Below, piece after piece: positions 16,700 to 25,205 of a stretch of 37,710 nucleotides of DNA. The position numbers and the translations under genes are program-made. Below the pieces are notes generated by a model. That model saw only the letters and a program-made list of their open reading frames with translations, searched no databases and was not told where the DNA came from. The first letter of the stretch is position 1, and the number at the start of each line of letters is the position of its first letter. The stretch is from Lachnospiraceae bacterium (GTDB lineage Bacteria > Bacillota > Clostridia > Lachnospirales > Lachnospiraceae). The stretch lies in the NCBI GenBank assembly GCA_017634975.1, contig JAGBMJ010000061.1, positions 1 through 37,710 on the forward strand. The letters run 5' to 3'.

Positions 16700-18562
16700 C
16701 TATTCTATGATCGCGTCGATCGAATCCCAGATCTCGATGTTTTCCAGACCGAGTTTCCATCCGGCGACACTGCTCACGCCCTGTCCGTTGATGATGCTTA
16801 GTCTTGCCTGCATGGATTCGTTATCCTCAAGCCACACCTGATAGGTAACGGATCCATCGACTTTTTCCGCATAATTGCAGCAGAGATCCTCATCCCAGCT
16901 GATCGGAAGCGAGCGGTTGTTTACCCATTCCAATGCAGCATCCATACCCACGGCATCCGAGGTTACATTCGCGCCTTCCGTGCGCCAGATCCTGGTGTAG
17001 AACGGCACTGCACAGACGATCTTCTCCACCGGTACGCCCTGTTTCTTCATATCTTCCAGTCCCTTTTCCACAAAGCCTACGGATGCGATACTGCCGGCAT
17101 CGGAACCGATGTAGTGCTCATCGTAGCCCATCATGACCACGTAATCATCCACCAGCCCCTGCTCTTTCAGATTCATCTCACGGTTGCTCTCGGTCGGTAC
17201 ATTCACATCAACGGAAAGGATCAGTCCTTTTTCGTGGGTCTGAATGGAGAGCTCGCGCAAAAACTGGATGTAATGCGGACCTACTTTATTGAGCTTGGAG
17301 TCCGTGAGCTCGATATCCATATTGATGCCATCAAACCCGTAAGTCTCGGCATCCGTCAGAAGCTTTTCGATCAATGCCGCACGGTTAGCGGAAGAGGAAA
17401 ACAGTGCATATTCGTCAAAATCGTTTTCCATATTTTCTACCAGTGCCCATACCTGATAGCCTTTTTCATGCGCTCGCTCTACATATTTGGATGAAGCGAT
17501 GCAGGTGTAGTCCACCTCTCCGTCTTCGTTGGTCCCCTTCAGGAAAAACCAGGTCGGAGAAACCACGTTCATACCGGTCGCATGGGCCGTCAGCTCATTC
17601 ATACCGCTTCCGTCATCCGGTGAAAAGATCTGGTGCCAGCCGAGCAGTACCCTTTCCTGCGGCGGGAGCATCTGATAATCCGATACCGGGTCATATGCAC
17701 CGGTCACCGGCTCCGCCTTCACTTCCTGCACTTCACCCAGGCGGTCGTTTTCAATATAACCGATAAAACCGTCCGAAGTCTTGACCTTGGTCCAGTTTTC
17801 CATTCCTTCCAGGACCTCCACCGTAGTCCCCGCCGAGATCTCGCAGAGGATATCGCTCTTGATACCGCCCTGGTAACGCACATGGGTATCCGCTTTTACC
17901 TCCGCAACCTTGTCCGATCCCCAGCTGTTATATACCTGCATGCGGTTCGGATCCGCATAAAAATCATAGCTGAAGTTTGCATAACGCTTCACATAATCCG
18001 CCGCTACATACAAGGTACCGTCCTTTGCATAACGGGCGATGGCATAATCCGTCGGATTCGCCTGATCTCCGATATAAAAGGCCTTGCTGTTATCCCCGAT
18101 CTCCACGCGGATCACATCCGAAGCCGTCGTGTAAAGCAGCAGATCCTCCTCCTGACTCACATAGAAACGATCCGTGAACAGATCCCGTATCGTATCGATT
18201 GAGAAATATACGGTACCGTCATAGAGCTTGCCCTTGGCATTGATACGGTCATCCTGCAGGATGATCGCAATGTCTTCCGCCGCATCCAGTTTAAAGTACT
18301 CCTGCAGATCTGCCATTTCCGTGGAATAAGAGTACTTTTCCGGATACAGCGCCGCCAGCATCCACTGTACGCCGAACTTTTCTCCGCTTTCCTTCGCCTG
18401 CCGGATCCCCTCGCCAAAGGCTACCTGGATCACTACAACGATCAGGATCGCTATCACAAAAAATGCGATCACACTGTTCCGGAAACGACGCAGCACTTCC
18501 TTATTGGCATGCTGCGGACGCCGCCGTCTTCTGCGTGGTCTTCGTTCTTCCGTCTCTTTCAT
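16700..18562 (-). CDS. Membrane-anchored GH18 family protein with SH3b domain
   Basis: The 620-residue protein has a very basic cytoplasmic start (RRPRRRRRR), one membrane helix (about 31-48), a region like the copper-amine-oxidase N-terminal domain (about 80-215), an SH3b domain (about 223-275) and a C-terminal GH18 barrel (about 300-620). The catalytic motif DGINMDIE (411-418) keeps the Asp, Asp and Glu acids. Relatives such as YaaH/SleL act on cortex or cell-wall N-acetylglucosamine, so an extracellular wall-remodelling role is likely; true substrate is unknown. GGAGG is 12 bases before the ATG. It is the first gene of the operon running to the SleB-like hydrolase, so two wall enzymes bracket three housekeeping genes. 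Confidence 0.87.
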   Translation of the reverse strand: MKETEERRPRRRRRRPQHANKEVLRRFRNSVIAFFVIAILIVVVIQVAFGEGIRQAKESGEKFGVQWMLAALYPEKYSYSTEMADLQEYFKLDAAEDIAIILQDDRINAKGKLYDGTVYFSIDTIRDLFTDRFYVSQEEDLLLYTTASDVIRVEIGDNSKAFYIGDQANPTDYAIARYAKDGTLYVAADYVKRYANFSYDFYADPNRMQVYNSWGSDKVAEVKADTHVRYQGGIKSDILCEISAGTTVEVLEGMENWTKVKTSDGFIGYIENDRLGEVQEVKAEPVTGAYDPVSDYQMLPPQERVLLGWHQIFSPDDGSGMNELTAHATGMNVVSPTWFFLKGTNEDGEVDYTCIASSKYVERAHEKGYQVWALVENMENDFDEYALFSSSANRAALIEKLLTDAETYGFDGINMDIELTDSKLNKVGPHYIQFLRELSIQTHEKGLILSVDVNVPTESNREMNLKEQGLVDDYVVMMGYDEHYIGSDAGSIASVGFVEKGLEDMKKQGVPVEKIVCAVPFYTRIWRTEGANVTSDAVGMDAALEWVNNRSLPISWDEDLCCNYAEKVDGSVTYQVWLEDNESMQARLSIINGQGVSSVAGWKLGLENIEIWDSIDAIIE

Positions 18563-18614
18563 GTCCGTAACTATCCTCCAATGTCAAAGGAATGCGCAAA
18601 TGCATACCCTCAAC

Positions 18615-18642
18615 ATAATAACACACCGGAGCGAAATCGTCA
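18615..18642 (-). promoter_or_regulatory. Tentative promoter for the GH18-sua5-rpiB operon
   Basis: On the minus strand TGACGA (18642-18637) and TATTAT (18620-18615) are 16 bases apart, about 50 bases before the GH18 start. The -35 box is weak. Confidence 0.35.
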
Positions 18643-19108
18643 TTAACATTTTTCGGCGGAAGCAGAATGCGTCTGAGAAGGACTTTTGCACGAAATGCTC
18701 TGCTGTACATGAATAGGCGTTATGCCACCGTTAAATGCGCCGCTTCCCGTTCCCCTGCATGATCTCCCAAAAAGAGATAATGTGCAGATCCGTGAATATC
18801 CCGGTTCCCGGTATGCGGTTTTGCTGACGACCTCTTACACTCTTTGCAAAGTGTACTCCGGTGTGAAAAATAATAGAATGCGCAGACAGTACCAAAATAA
18901 AATTGAAAAACAAACGTGTATTATTTTGAACTTGTTTTTTACAACCTAAGCCTTGGTATCGTTTCTTGAAATAAGATCACGATCAGGTCATTACACCTGT
19001 AAGACTAAAGATGAGCTTACGCTCACAGAAAACTTGCAGAATTGCTGAACCTTACACCTCCCACCGGTACAGATTATCTGCAACATCCTACGATGGGTAA
19101 GTATAACG

Positions 19109-19136
19109 AAAACCCCTTGTTTTGGCAAGGGGTTTT
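19109..19136. terminator. Terminator hairpin
   Basis: A perfect 11-bp stem AAAACCCCTTG / CAAGGGGTTTT closes on a 6-nt loop, with T or A runs on both sides, so it could work in either direction. It probably ends transcription from the zinc-ribbon gene, whose stop lies 170 bases away on the minus strand. Confidence 0.75.
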
Positions 19137-19164
19137 ATAAACAACTTTTCAACAACTTTATAAA

Positions 19165-19292
19165 CATTGCCCCCAAGCTTGGCTTGGGGGAGCCCGCGCC
19201 GTTATCGGGAATTCTTCGAATTCCTTGTCGCACCCGCTATGCGGGTTTGGAACTTTGAGGCGCTTCAATAATTTGCCGTCAGGCAAATTTAC
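19165..19292. repeat. Array of four perfect short hairpins, probable dispersed intergenic repeat element
   Basis: Within 120 bases stand four perfect stem-loops: CCCCCAAGC-TTG-GCTTGGGGG (19170-19190), GGAATTC-TTC-GAATTCC (19208-19224), ACCCGC-TAT-GCGGGT (19232-19246) and AATTTGCC-GTCA-GGCAAATT (19270-19289). The loops are only three or four bases long. None is followed by a long T run, so they are not simple terminators. The element lies directly downstream of the zinc-ribbon gene. It resembles intergenic repeat elements of gut Clostridia, but that comparison is from memory. Confidence 0.65.
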
Positions 19293-19305
19293 CACATTGC
19301 ATTTT

Positions 19306-20643
19306 TTATTTCGAACCGATGATGTCTACGGCCCAGATAAAGTCGGTCACTACATTGCTGTACTGGTTCTCATCCATCACCTTCACTTCACCGGACTCGA
19401 AGTAGCATACCGTCCACACAAGCGCATTCTCGCCGAAATCCATCGTATATTTTACCGGATCCTTATAGCGCTCATACACTGTCACATGCGTTCCGGTCTT
19501 ACCCATAACGGAATCCCTGGAATCGGATTCTGCCGTAGTCGTATCCAGAACGTATACCGTCTGCGCGGATTTGGACCGGATATCCCGAAGCAGGATCACT
19601 TCCGTCCCGACTTCACCCTTATTGTCCGCGTGGATGAAGCTGCCCTTCTTGTCACGCGGATGCGTGATATTGATATACTCACGGGATTCGGAGTTGAACA
19701 CGCACAGATCCAGATCCAGTGTCGGTTCATCCCAATCCAGTACTACGTATGCTTCGCCTTCCTTCGGGATCGGCACCAGGCGTGCATTGACCACATTGTC
19801 ATCGCCTACGTGAATGTCCTGTTCATAAGGAAAATACAGATCAGAAACACAGACCAGTGTATAATCCCCGTTCGGAACATTCTCAAAGGTACATAATCCG
19901 TTACTGTCTGCTTCCAACGTGTATACCGGATCACCCTCAGTCGTGTTGTGTCCCTCAAACAGGGAAACATCCACATCAGGAACGATCGAATCGTCCGTGA
20001 TCACCAGCGTGTACACATCCAGATCCGTGGCTTTGAGTGACATCGTGGTTTCGAGCTGAACTCCGCCTTCCGCATTGTTTTCATCTACAGTCACACCTTT
20101 GAAAGAAGCATCGTTGTAATCCGCTTTTGCCGCCCGTACCGCATAGGTTCCGTATTCCACATCATGAAATACCGCGGTTCCGTCAGCCCCTGTCGTTGCG
20201 GTCGCAATAACATTTCCGGATGCATCACTGAGCTCTACTTCCACATCCGCCAGCCCGCCGTTTTCATCGTCCAGATACACCGTCATATCCGTTGTCGCCG
20301 GTACTTCTTCGGTAGGTTCCGGTTCCGGTGTCGCTGTCGGTTCTGGGGTAGCTTCCGGTGTCGGCGTTGCCTCCACATACGTCCACTCCGGCTCTTCCAC
20401 CGGTTTATTATTTTTCTTAGCTCCGCCTGCGATCACGATGATCAGGATCACGATCACTGCTGCAGCGATACCAACCCATTTCAGCGGTACTTTCTTTGCA
20501 AGCTCCTGTAGAGGCGAGCCTGCTGCCTGCGGTGTATCCTGTCCCTGATCCGTTCCTGTTGCCTGTGCCTCTACAGGCGTTCCGCATTTGGTACAAAATT
20601 TCATATTATCTTCCAAATGCGCTCCGCATTTTGAACATTTCAT
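19306..20643 (-). CDS. Zinc-ribbon membrane protein with extracellular beta domains
   Basis: The 445-residue protein opens with a zinc ribbon (C3, C6, C17, C20), then a cytoplasmic linker and one membrane helix (about 54-72). A Thr-Pro-Glu-rich stalk (about 87-117) leads to two carboxypeptidase-regulatory or Cna-B-like beta domains (VEVELSDASG...GTYAVRA; VDVSLFEGHN...GDYTLVC). The C-terminal part (about 290-445) begins YVVLDWDEPTLDLDLCVF, a pattern like the YfaP/DUF2135 domain (W-x-x-P-x-x-D-x-D-L). Topology would put the ribbon inside and the beta domains outside. Function is not known. It has a good promoter and GGGGAGGA before the ATG, and is divergent from the MoxR operon. Confidence 0.8.
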   Translation of the reverse strand: MKCSKCGAHLEDNMKFCTKCGTPVEAQATGTDQGQDTPQAAGSPLQELAKKVPLKWVGIAAAVIVILIIVIAGGAKKNNKPVEEPEWTYVEATPTPEATPEPTATPEPEPTEEVPATTDMTVYLDDENGGLADVEVELSDASGNVIATATTGADGTAVFHDVEYGTYAVRAAKADYNDASFKGVTVDENNAEGGVQLETTMSLKATDLDVYTLVITDDSIVPDVDVSLFEGHNTTEGDPVYTLEADSNGLCTFENVPNGDYTLVCVSDLYFPYEQDIHVGDDNVVNARLVPIPKEGEAYVVLDWDEPTLDLDLCVFNSESREYINITHPRDKKGSFIHADNKGEVGTEVILLRDIRSKSAQTVYVLDTTTAESDSRDSVMGKTGTHVTVYERYKDPVKYTMDFGENALVWTVCYFESGEVKVMDENQYSNVVTDFIWAVDIIGSK

Positions 20644-20693
20644 AGCTGATTCCTCCCCGGAAAGATCCTTTCCAAATCATTTTTTCAACGCTA

Positions 20694-20722
20694 AAGTTAC
20701 CATTTTTCCGATGATTTGTCAA
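20694..20722 (-). promoter_or_regulatory. Promoter of the zinc-ribbon protein gene
   Basis: On the minus strand TTGACA (20722-20717) and TAACTT (20699-20694) are 17 bases apart, about 50 bases before the ATG at 20643. Confidence 0.7.
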
Positions 20723-20760
20723 TTTTTTACCCCGTGTACATATATATATTGCGGATGGAA

Positions 20761-20789
20761 TTGTTTTATATTTCCACATATAGTATACT
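20761..20789 (+). promoter_or_regulatory. Promoter of the MoxR-DUF58-transglutaminase operon
   Basis: TTGTTT (20761-20766) and TATACT (20784-20789) are 17 bases apart. The start codon at 20826 follows with AGGGGGAG about six bases upstream of it. Confidence 0.7.
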
Positions 20790-20825
20790 ATTATAGAAAG
20801 AATTTTATCCAAGGGGGAGCAAACT

Positions 20826-21770
20826 ATGGAAACCGTGGATCTGACCAAAAAGCTGGACGCATTCCGCGAACAGATGAATACCCTTTTTGCCGGCAAGAAA
20901 GAAGTGATCGAAAATCTGCTGTGCTGTTTTCTGGCCGGCGGACACCTGCTGCTGGAAGATGTTCCGGGCGTTGGCAAGACCACGGTGGCACGGGCTTTTG
21001 CGAAATCTCTCGGACTTTCCTTCGGACGTATCCAGTTTACACCGGATACGATGCCGTCGGATGTGACCGGTCTTTCCATCTATGATATGAAGACCGGCGA
21101 ATTCCGCTATCGCCCCGGTGCCGTCTTCAAAAACATCGTTCTCGCAGACGAGCTGAACCGGACCTCGCCGAAAACACAGGCGGCTCTTCTGGAAGCCATG
21201 GCCGAGTCACAGGTCAGCGTGGATGGCAAGATCTACCCGCTGCCACAGCCGTTTATGGTCGTTGCTACCCAGAATCCCATCAGCTTTACGGGAACCTATC
21301 CGCTGCCGGAAGCACAGCTGGATCGTTTTATGATGCGTCTGTCCATCGGATATCCCGATGCCGCCGAAGAGATCCGCATGGCAAAAGCGCATCTGGCCGG
21401 TACCGGGATCGAGCAGGCCGAAACGCTGCTCACGCCGGAAGATGTGACCGGACTGCGTGCGGAAACGGAAAAGGTAACCATGAGCGATTCCATGCTGACC
21501 TATGCACAGCAGATCGTCGCCGCTTCACGTTCCGGGCACGACTTTCTTCTGGGTGCCAGCCCGAGAGCTCTGGTACATCTGACGCTGGCCGCAAGAGCAT
21601 GGGCGTATCTGAAAGGCCGCAGCTATGTCAAGCCGGATGACCTGAAACACTGTGCTGTTCCGGTACTTTCCCACCGTGTATTGCTTTCCACGGAAATGAA
21701 ACTGCAGAAAAAAGAAGCTGCCGACCTGCTGCAGGTGATGCTGCTTTCGATCAAAGTACCGGTGGACTGA
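20826..21770 (+). CDS. MoxR family AAA+ ATPase
   Basis: The 314-residue ATPase shows Walker A in PGVGKTT (47-53), Walker B in VLADELNR (105-112), the NPISFTGTYPLPEAQLDRF segment that is diagnostic for MoxR, and a C-terminal lid domain with GASPRAL. MoxR proteins are chaperone-like and usually work with DUF58 or VWA-domain partners; here DUF58 and a transglutaminase-like protein follow directly, the standard three-gene cluster. The start has a strong ribosome binding site. It is the first gene of the operon. Confidence 0.94.
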   Translation: METVDLTKKLDAFREQMNTLFAGKKEVIENLLCCFLAGGHLLLEDVPGVGKTTVARAFAKSLGLSFGRIQFTPDTMPSDVTGLSIYDMKTGEFRYRPGAVFKNIVLADELNRTSPKTQAALLEAMAESQVSVDGKIYPLPQPFMVVATQNPISFTGTYPLPEAQLDRFMMRLSIGYPDAAEEIRMAKAHLAGTGIEQAETLLTPEDVTGLRAETEKVTMSDSMLTYAQQIVAASRSGHDFLLGASPRALVHLTLAARAWAYLKGRSYVKPDDLKHCAVPVLSHRVLLSTEMKLQKKEAADLLQVMLLSIKVPVD

Positions 21771-21776
21771 GGCGCG

Positions 21777-22949
21777 GTGACTCGTATGAACAAACGACGG
21801 ATCGCCTACATCCTCATATTGCTCCTGGCGCTGGTCGGAATCTCTTTTTTCGGCGGTCCCATCCCGTATCTGTTCCTGTGGACCGTTCTATTCCTGCCGC
21901 TTGTTTCCCTCCTTTATATTGGCTATGTGATCGTTTTTTTGAAGATCTACCAGCGGACCGACGGCCGAAATATGGTCAGCGGCACTCCGAGTGATTTTTA
22001 TATCACGCTGCAGAACGAAGGTCCGTTTTCCTTTTCGGCCCTTCGTATAAAGTACTACTCTTCGTTTTCCACGATCATGGATCTGGAAGAGGATGTGATC
22101 TATGAACTGCCGCCCAAAACTTCCATTAAACGGAATACACTGCTGCTTTGCCGTTACCGCGGCGAATATGAAGTCGGCATCAAAAAGATCACCGTCTGGG
22201 ATTTTCTCGGCATTTTTTCTTTCACCTATAATATCAAAGAACCTTTGAGCGTGATCGTGGCACCGGCTCTGGTACATCTCCCGGAACTGGACAGCATGGA
22301 TCCTTTTTCCGATGCCGACCGCGACTGCTTTGTCAACCGTACGGAACCGGATATCATTGTACGGGAATATGCCGCCGGAGATGAACTGCGCTTTATCCAC
22401 TGGAAATCCAGTGCCGTGATGCAGAAACTGATGATCCGCGAACGCATCGGCGAAGAAAAAAGCGGTATCGGAATTTTTATGGACAGCAGGCGCTACGGCA
22501 GCCGAAAGGAAGACTACCTGGCGATCGAGAACAAGATCATCGAGACCGTACTGGCACTGTCGGAATACTATATCCGCAACCACATACCGGTCGATGTATC
22601 CTTTCAGAAGGAACACTGCTGTTTGCAGACCATCCGGGACGAGCGCGGATTCGAATCGCTTTACGACGAGATGTTCCGCTATATTTTTCGCGAGGATCGC
22701 AGTCTGCTGCAGATGCTGGCGGAGCTTGCCGACTGCAATACTTTTGACTATAAGCTGCTTGTATTTGTCGTGCATCAATGGAGTGCAGAAGAGATCACGT
22801 GGGTGGAACAGCTCAACACCTCGCATGTTCCCGTGATCGTTTACCGTATCGTTCCGGAATCGAATGCAGAAGAAGAGTTCAGAAGTGAACACCAAGAGTA
22901 CTCTCTGCACCGCATCGGGACCGAAGCATCCCTGCAGGAGGTGCTGTGA
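21777..22949 (+). CDS. DUF58 domain membrane protein
   Basis: The 390-residue protein has two adjacent membrane helices near the N-terminus (about 9-27 and 33-54), an Ig-like region, and the DUF58 core with REYAAGDELRFIHWKSSA (about 200-218), its most conserved segment, followed by a degenerate VWA-like fold (GIFMDSR). Members are thought to be partners of MoxR ATPases. GTG at 21777 has GAGG four bases upstream; ATG at 21786 is the alternative and lies 13 bases from it. The gene starts six bases after moxR and overlaps the next gene, so the three are translated together. Confidence 0.9.
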   Translation: MTRMNKRRIAYILILLLALVGISFFGGPIPYLFLWTVLFLPLVSLLYIGYVIVFLKIYQRTDGRNMVSGTPSDFYITLQNEGPFSFSALRIKYYSSFSTIMDLEEDVIYELPPKTSIKRNTLLLCRYRGEYEVGIKKITVWDFLGIFSFTYNIKEPLSVIVAPALVHLPELDSMDPFSDADRDCFVNRTEPDIIVREYAAGDELRFIHWKSSAVMQKLMIRERIGEEKSGIGIFMDSRRYGSRKEDYLAIENKIIETVLALSEYYIRNHIPVDVSFQKEHCCLQTIRDERGFESLYDEMFRYIFREDRSLLQMLAELADCNTFDYKLLVFVVHQWSAEEITWVEQLNTSHVPVIVYRIVPESNAEEEFRSEHQEYSLHRIGTEASLQEVL

Positions 22950-25156
22950 TGATCGCCTTTGTTTACGATACTCTTTTCCTGCTGCCGTTTACCGCTACAC
23001 TGTCGCTTTTTCTGAAGCCATACTTCTGGCCGGAATACGAATCCGGGACAGTACTGTTTGCCGGCATTGCCTGCACGGTCGTCCTTCTCCTGCTCCGGCA
23101 TCTGAAAACCCATGGCCGTATCTGGCTGGCCGGAACACTGGCTGCGGTCGGTCTGTCCATCCTGCTATTGCAGCCGGCTTCCGATCGTCCGGATTTCCTG
23201 TCGGAACATCTCTGGATCCTGCATCTGTTTCTGTTAACGATATTGTCTTTTCTGCTGCATCTGTTGCAGGAAACCTGCCGTCCGGTGCGTCTCCTGATCG
23301 CTGTGGGAAGCTGCATCGCCCTGGCCATATGCCTGTTTTGGGATCATCCGGTCGAAAAAGCCTCCGTCGGACTGATCCTGTTTTATCTGATCGTGACGCT
23401 GGCCAACGAAAACCAGCGCCGTTCCGTCAAGGAAGGGGATACCGATCCGAAAAAACATCTGGTCTTTGTTTCGCCGTTTTTCCTGCTGCTGTTTACCGGC
23501 GTATTTCTACTGAAGGCACCGGACACCCCCTATGGCTGGGGCTTTGTCGGTTCGATCGCCGGGCACATCAAAGACGGCATCCACATTTTGGAAGAAACCT
23601 TTTTTTCACAGGGCAGCTGGGATTCCGCCTCCCCGCAGATTGGCTTTTCGGACCGCGGGGAATTTGCAGACAGCCTGACCAGATCCGATTATACTGCCAT
23701 GACGATCGATCTGCGGACCGGAACTGACCCGCAGCTGTATCTGGCCGGCAAGCGCTTTGATACCTTTGACGGCCAGCACTGGGAAAAACAGGACCAAAGC
23801 ACGGCCGACCTGCAGGGCTTTGACACACTGGAAACGCTGAGTGCCGTGCTGGACTATGAAAACATCCTCTATCCCGAGGATCTGATGCAGCGTGCCTCCG
23901 TAAATGTCTCCTACAAGGGGCTGCGCAGCGCCTGCATCTTTACCCTGCCCAAACTGATCCCCGGACATGGTGTAAAGGGTATGGATCCGATGCGCAGTGG
24001 CGGCGATCTGGAAGCAGTCGGCGGAAAACGGCTCCGGCAGGACTATGACCTCATCTATTACCGCCTGAACCGCGAAAATGATGCCTTTCTCGAACTGCTG
24101 AACACTCCGCATACGGTCACCGAACAGAGCTGGAACAACGCACGCGAACAATGCGGTCTTGAGGATCCGTCCTCCTATACCTACGAAGAATATCTGGCAT
24201 ACCACAAAGCTCTTTCCGACCAATATCTGTCGGAGATCACGCTTTCCCCTCAGCTGCAGGCACGGATGGATGCAGTGATGGATGGCGCGGATACCGATTA
24301 TGAAAAACTGCTGCGCATCGAAGAGATGCTCCGGGGCTTCCGCTATACCGACCAGCCCGGTGCCTTACCGAAAACGATAACGGATGCTTCCGCTTTTCTG
24401 GATTACTTTATCCTGGAAAAACAGGAAGGCTACTGTACTTATTATGCCACGGCTTTTGTCCTTCTTGCACGCTCCTGCGGGATCCCCGCCCGTTATATTC
24501 AGGGCTTCCGGGTTCCGACGGGTATGGCTTCCCATACCAAGGCAGAGGTGCTTTCTTCGTTTGCGCATGCCTGGCCGGAAGCCTATCTGGAAGGGATCGG
24601 CTGGTTCGGTTTTGAGCCCACGGCGGGACTGCTCCGGGGTGTCCGCTGGACGACCACGGAGGAACGGCAGGCCGCTGCAGCAGAACGCGGAACCACCGTC
24701 AGCGACAATTACGCCGGAGACAGGCCATCTTCGTCGGCCTCCGAAAACCGGATCTCATCCGAAGAAGGGGAGGAAACGCCTGGCTTCATCCTGCGCTGGT
24801 ACCACATTGTATTGCCGCTGGGTGCGGGACTGCTGCTGGCAGCGCTTCTGTTTGGTCTGGATCGTCTGATCCACCGGATCCGCTACCGCAGGATGAACGC
24901 CCGTGAGAAAGCCCTGTGGCTCTGCCGCAGAAATCTGGATCTTTTGAAACGCATGAAAATGTCCCGCCGGGAAAGCGAGACCATAGAAGAATTCGCCGCA
25001 AGAGCGGGGGAACGGTTTGAAGAAGAGGAACTGGTTTTCTGCAATATCTACGAAGAACTGCTGTATGGTGATCCGGATCCATCCGAAGAGATTCTCGATA
25101 CATTATCGGACAATCTGGCACTCCTGCGCAGACACAGATGGAAAAAAGAGAAATAG
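22949..25156 (+). CDS. Membrane transglutaminase-like protein (TgpA type)
   Basis: The 735-residue protein begins with about six membrane helices (roughly 1-190), followed by an extracellular part with the transglutaminase core. The catalytic Cys (about 496, in GYCTYYATAF) and His (about 540, in FAHAWPEAYL) are present; the third position lies in GWFGFEPTAG, where Glu stands in place of the more usual Asp. ARYIQGFRVP between them is typical. A last membrane helix (about 612-640) and a cytoplasmic tail like DUF4129 follow. The ATG at 22949 has AGGAGG seven bases upstream and overlaps the DUF58 stop in a TGATG junction; a GTG at 22946 is also possible. It probably modifies cell-envelope proteins with MoxR and DUF58; the substrate is unknown. 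Confidence 0.9.
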   Translation: MIAFVYDTLFLLPFTATLSLFLKPYFWPEYESGTVLFAGIACTVVLLLLRHLKTHGRIWLAGTLAAVGLSILLLQPASDRPDFLSEHLWILHLFLLTILSFLLHLLQETCRPVRLLIAVGSCIALAICLFWDHPVEKASVGLILFYLIVTLANENQRRSVKEGDTDPKKHLVFVSPFFLLLFTGVFLLKAPDTPYGWGFVGSIAGHIKDGIHILEETFFSQGSWDSASPQIGFSDRGEFADSLTRSDYTAMTIDLRTGTDPQLYLAGKRFDTFDGQHWEKQDQSTADLQGFDTLETLSAVLDYENILYPEDLMQRASVNVSYKGLRSACIFTLPKLIPGHGVKGMDPMRSGGDLEAVGGKRLRQDYDLIYYRLNRENDAFLELLNTPHTVTEQSWNNAREQCGLEDPSSYTYEEYLAYHKALSDQYLSEITLSPQLQARMDAVMDGADTDYEKLLRIEEMLRGFRYTDQPGALPKTITDASAFLDYFILEKQEGYCTYYATAFVLLARSCGIPARYIQGFRVPTGMASHTKAEVLSSFAHAWPEAYLEGIGWFGFEPTAGLLRGVRWTTTEERQAAAAERGTTVSDNYAGDRPSSSASENRISSEEGEETPGFILRWYHIVLPLGAGLLLAALLFGLDRLIHRIRYRRMNAREKALWLCRRNLDLLKRMKMSRRESETIEEFAARAGERFEEEELVFCNIYEELLYGDPDPSEEILDTLSDNLALLRRHRWKKEK

Positions 25157-25186
25157 CGAGCCACAGGAACTGTCCCCATGGCTCGC
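25156..25186. terminator. Hairpin between the converging transglutaminase and znuA-like genes
   Basis: GCGAGCCA (25156-25163) and TGGCTCGC (25179-25186) form a perfect 8-bp stem overlapping the last base of the transglutaminase stop codon. The loop contains GGAACTGTCCCC. There is no T run, so its role as terminator is uncertain. The loop is related to that of the hairpin at 34015-34043. Confidence 0.55.
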
Positions 25187-25205
25187 CGGCCCGATAAATA
25201 TATAT

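Larger units (their letters stand above)
18563..19305. other. Gene-free stretch between the GH18 gene and the zinc-ribbon gene
   Basis: No convincing coding frame is seen in these 743 bases. It holds a tentative promoter near 18615, small inverted repeats (TACACT/AGTGTA at 18836-18855, CAGGT/ACCTG at 18984-18999, TGAGC/GCTCA at 19012-19025), a terminator at 19109-19136 and the hairpin array at 19170-19289. Short open frames exist on both strands but lack ribosome binding sites and cross the hairpins. Confidence 0.6.

Noticed and set aside
18722-18949. Short open frames in the intergenic stretch
   Set aside because: No ribosome binding site, no recognisable sequence, and competing frames on the other strand.
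19205-19250. tRNA-like TTCGAATTCC segment
   Set aside because: No acceptor stem, anticodon arm or CCA context; it is part of simple hairpins.
19225-19896. Plus-strand open frame of 223 codons
   Set aside because: It begins inside the hairpin array and lies opposite the zinc-ribbon gene, which has better codon use, promoter and start site.
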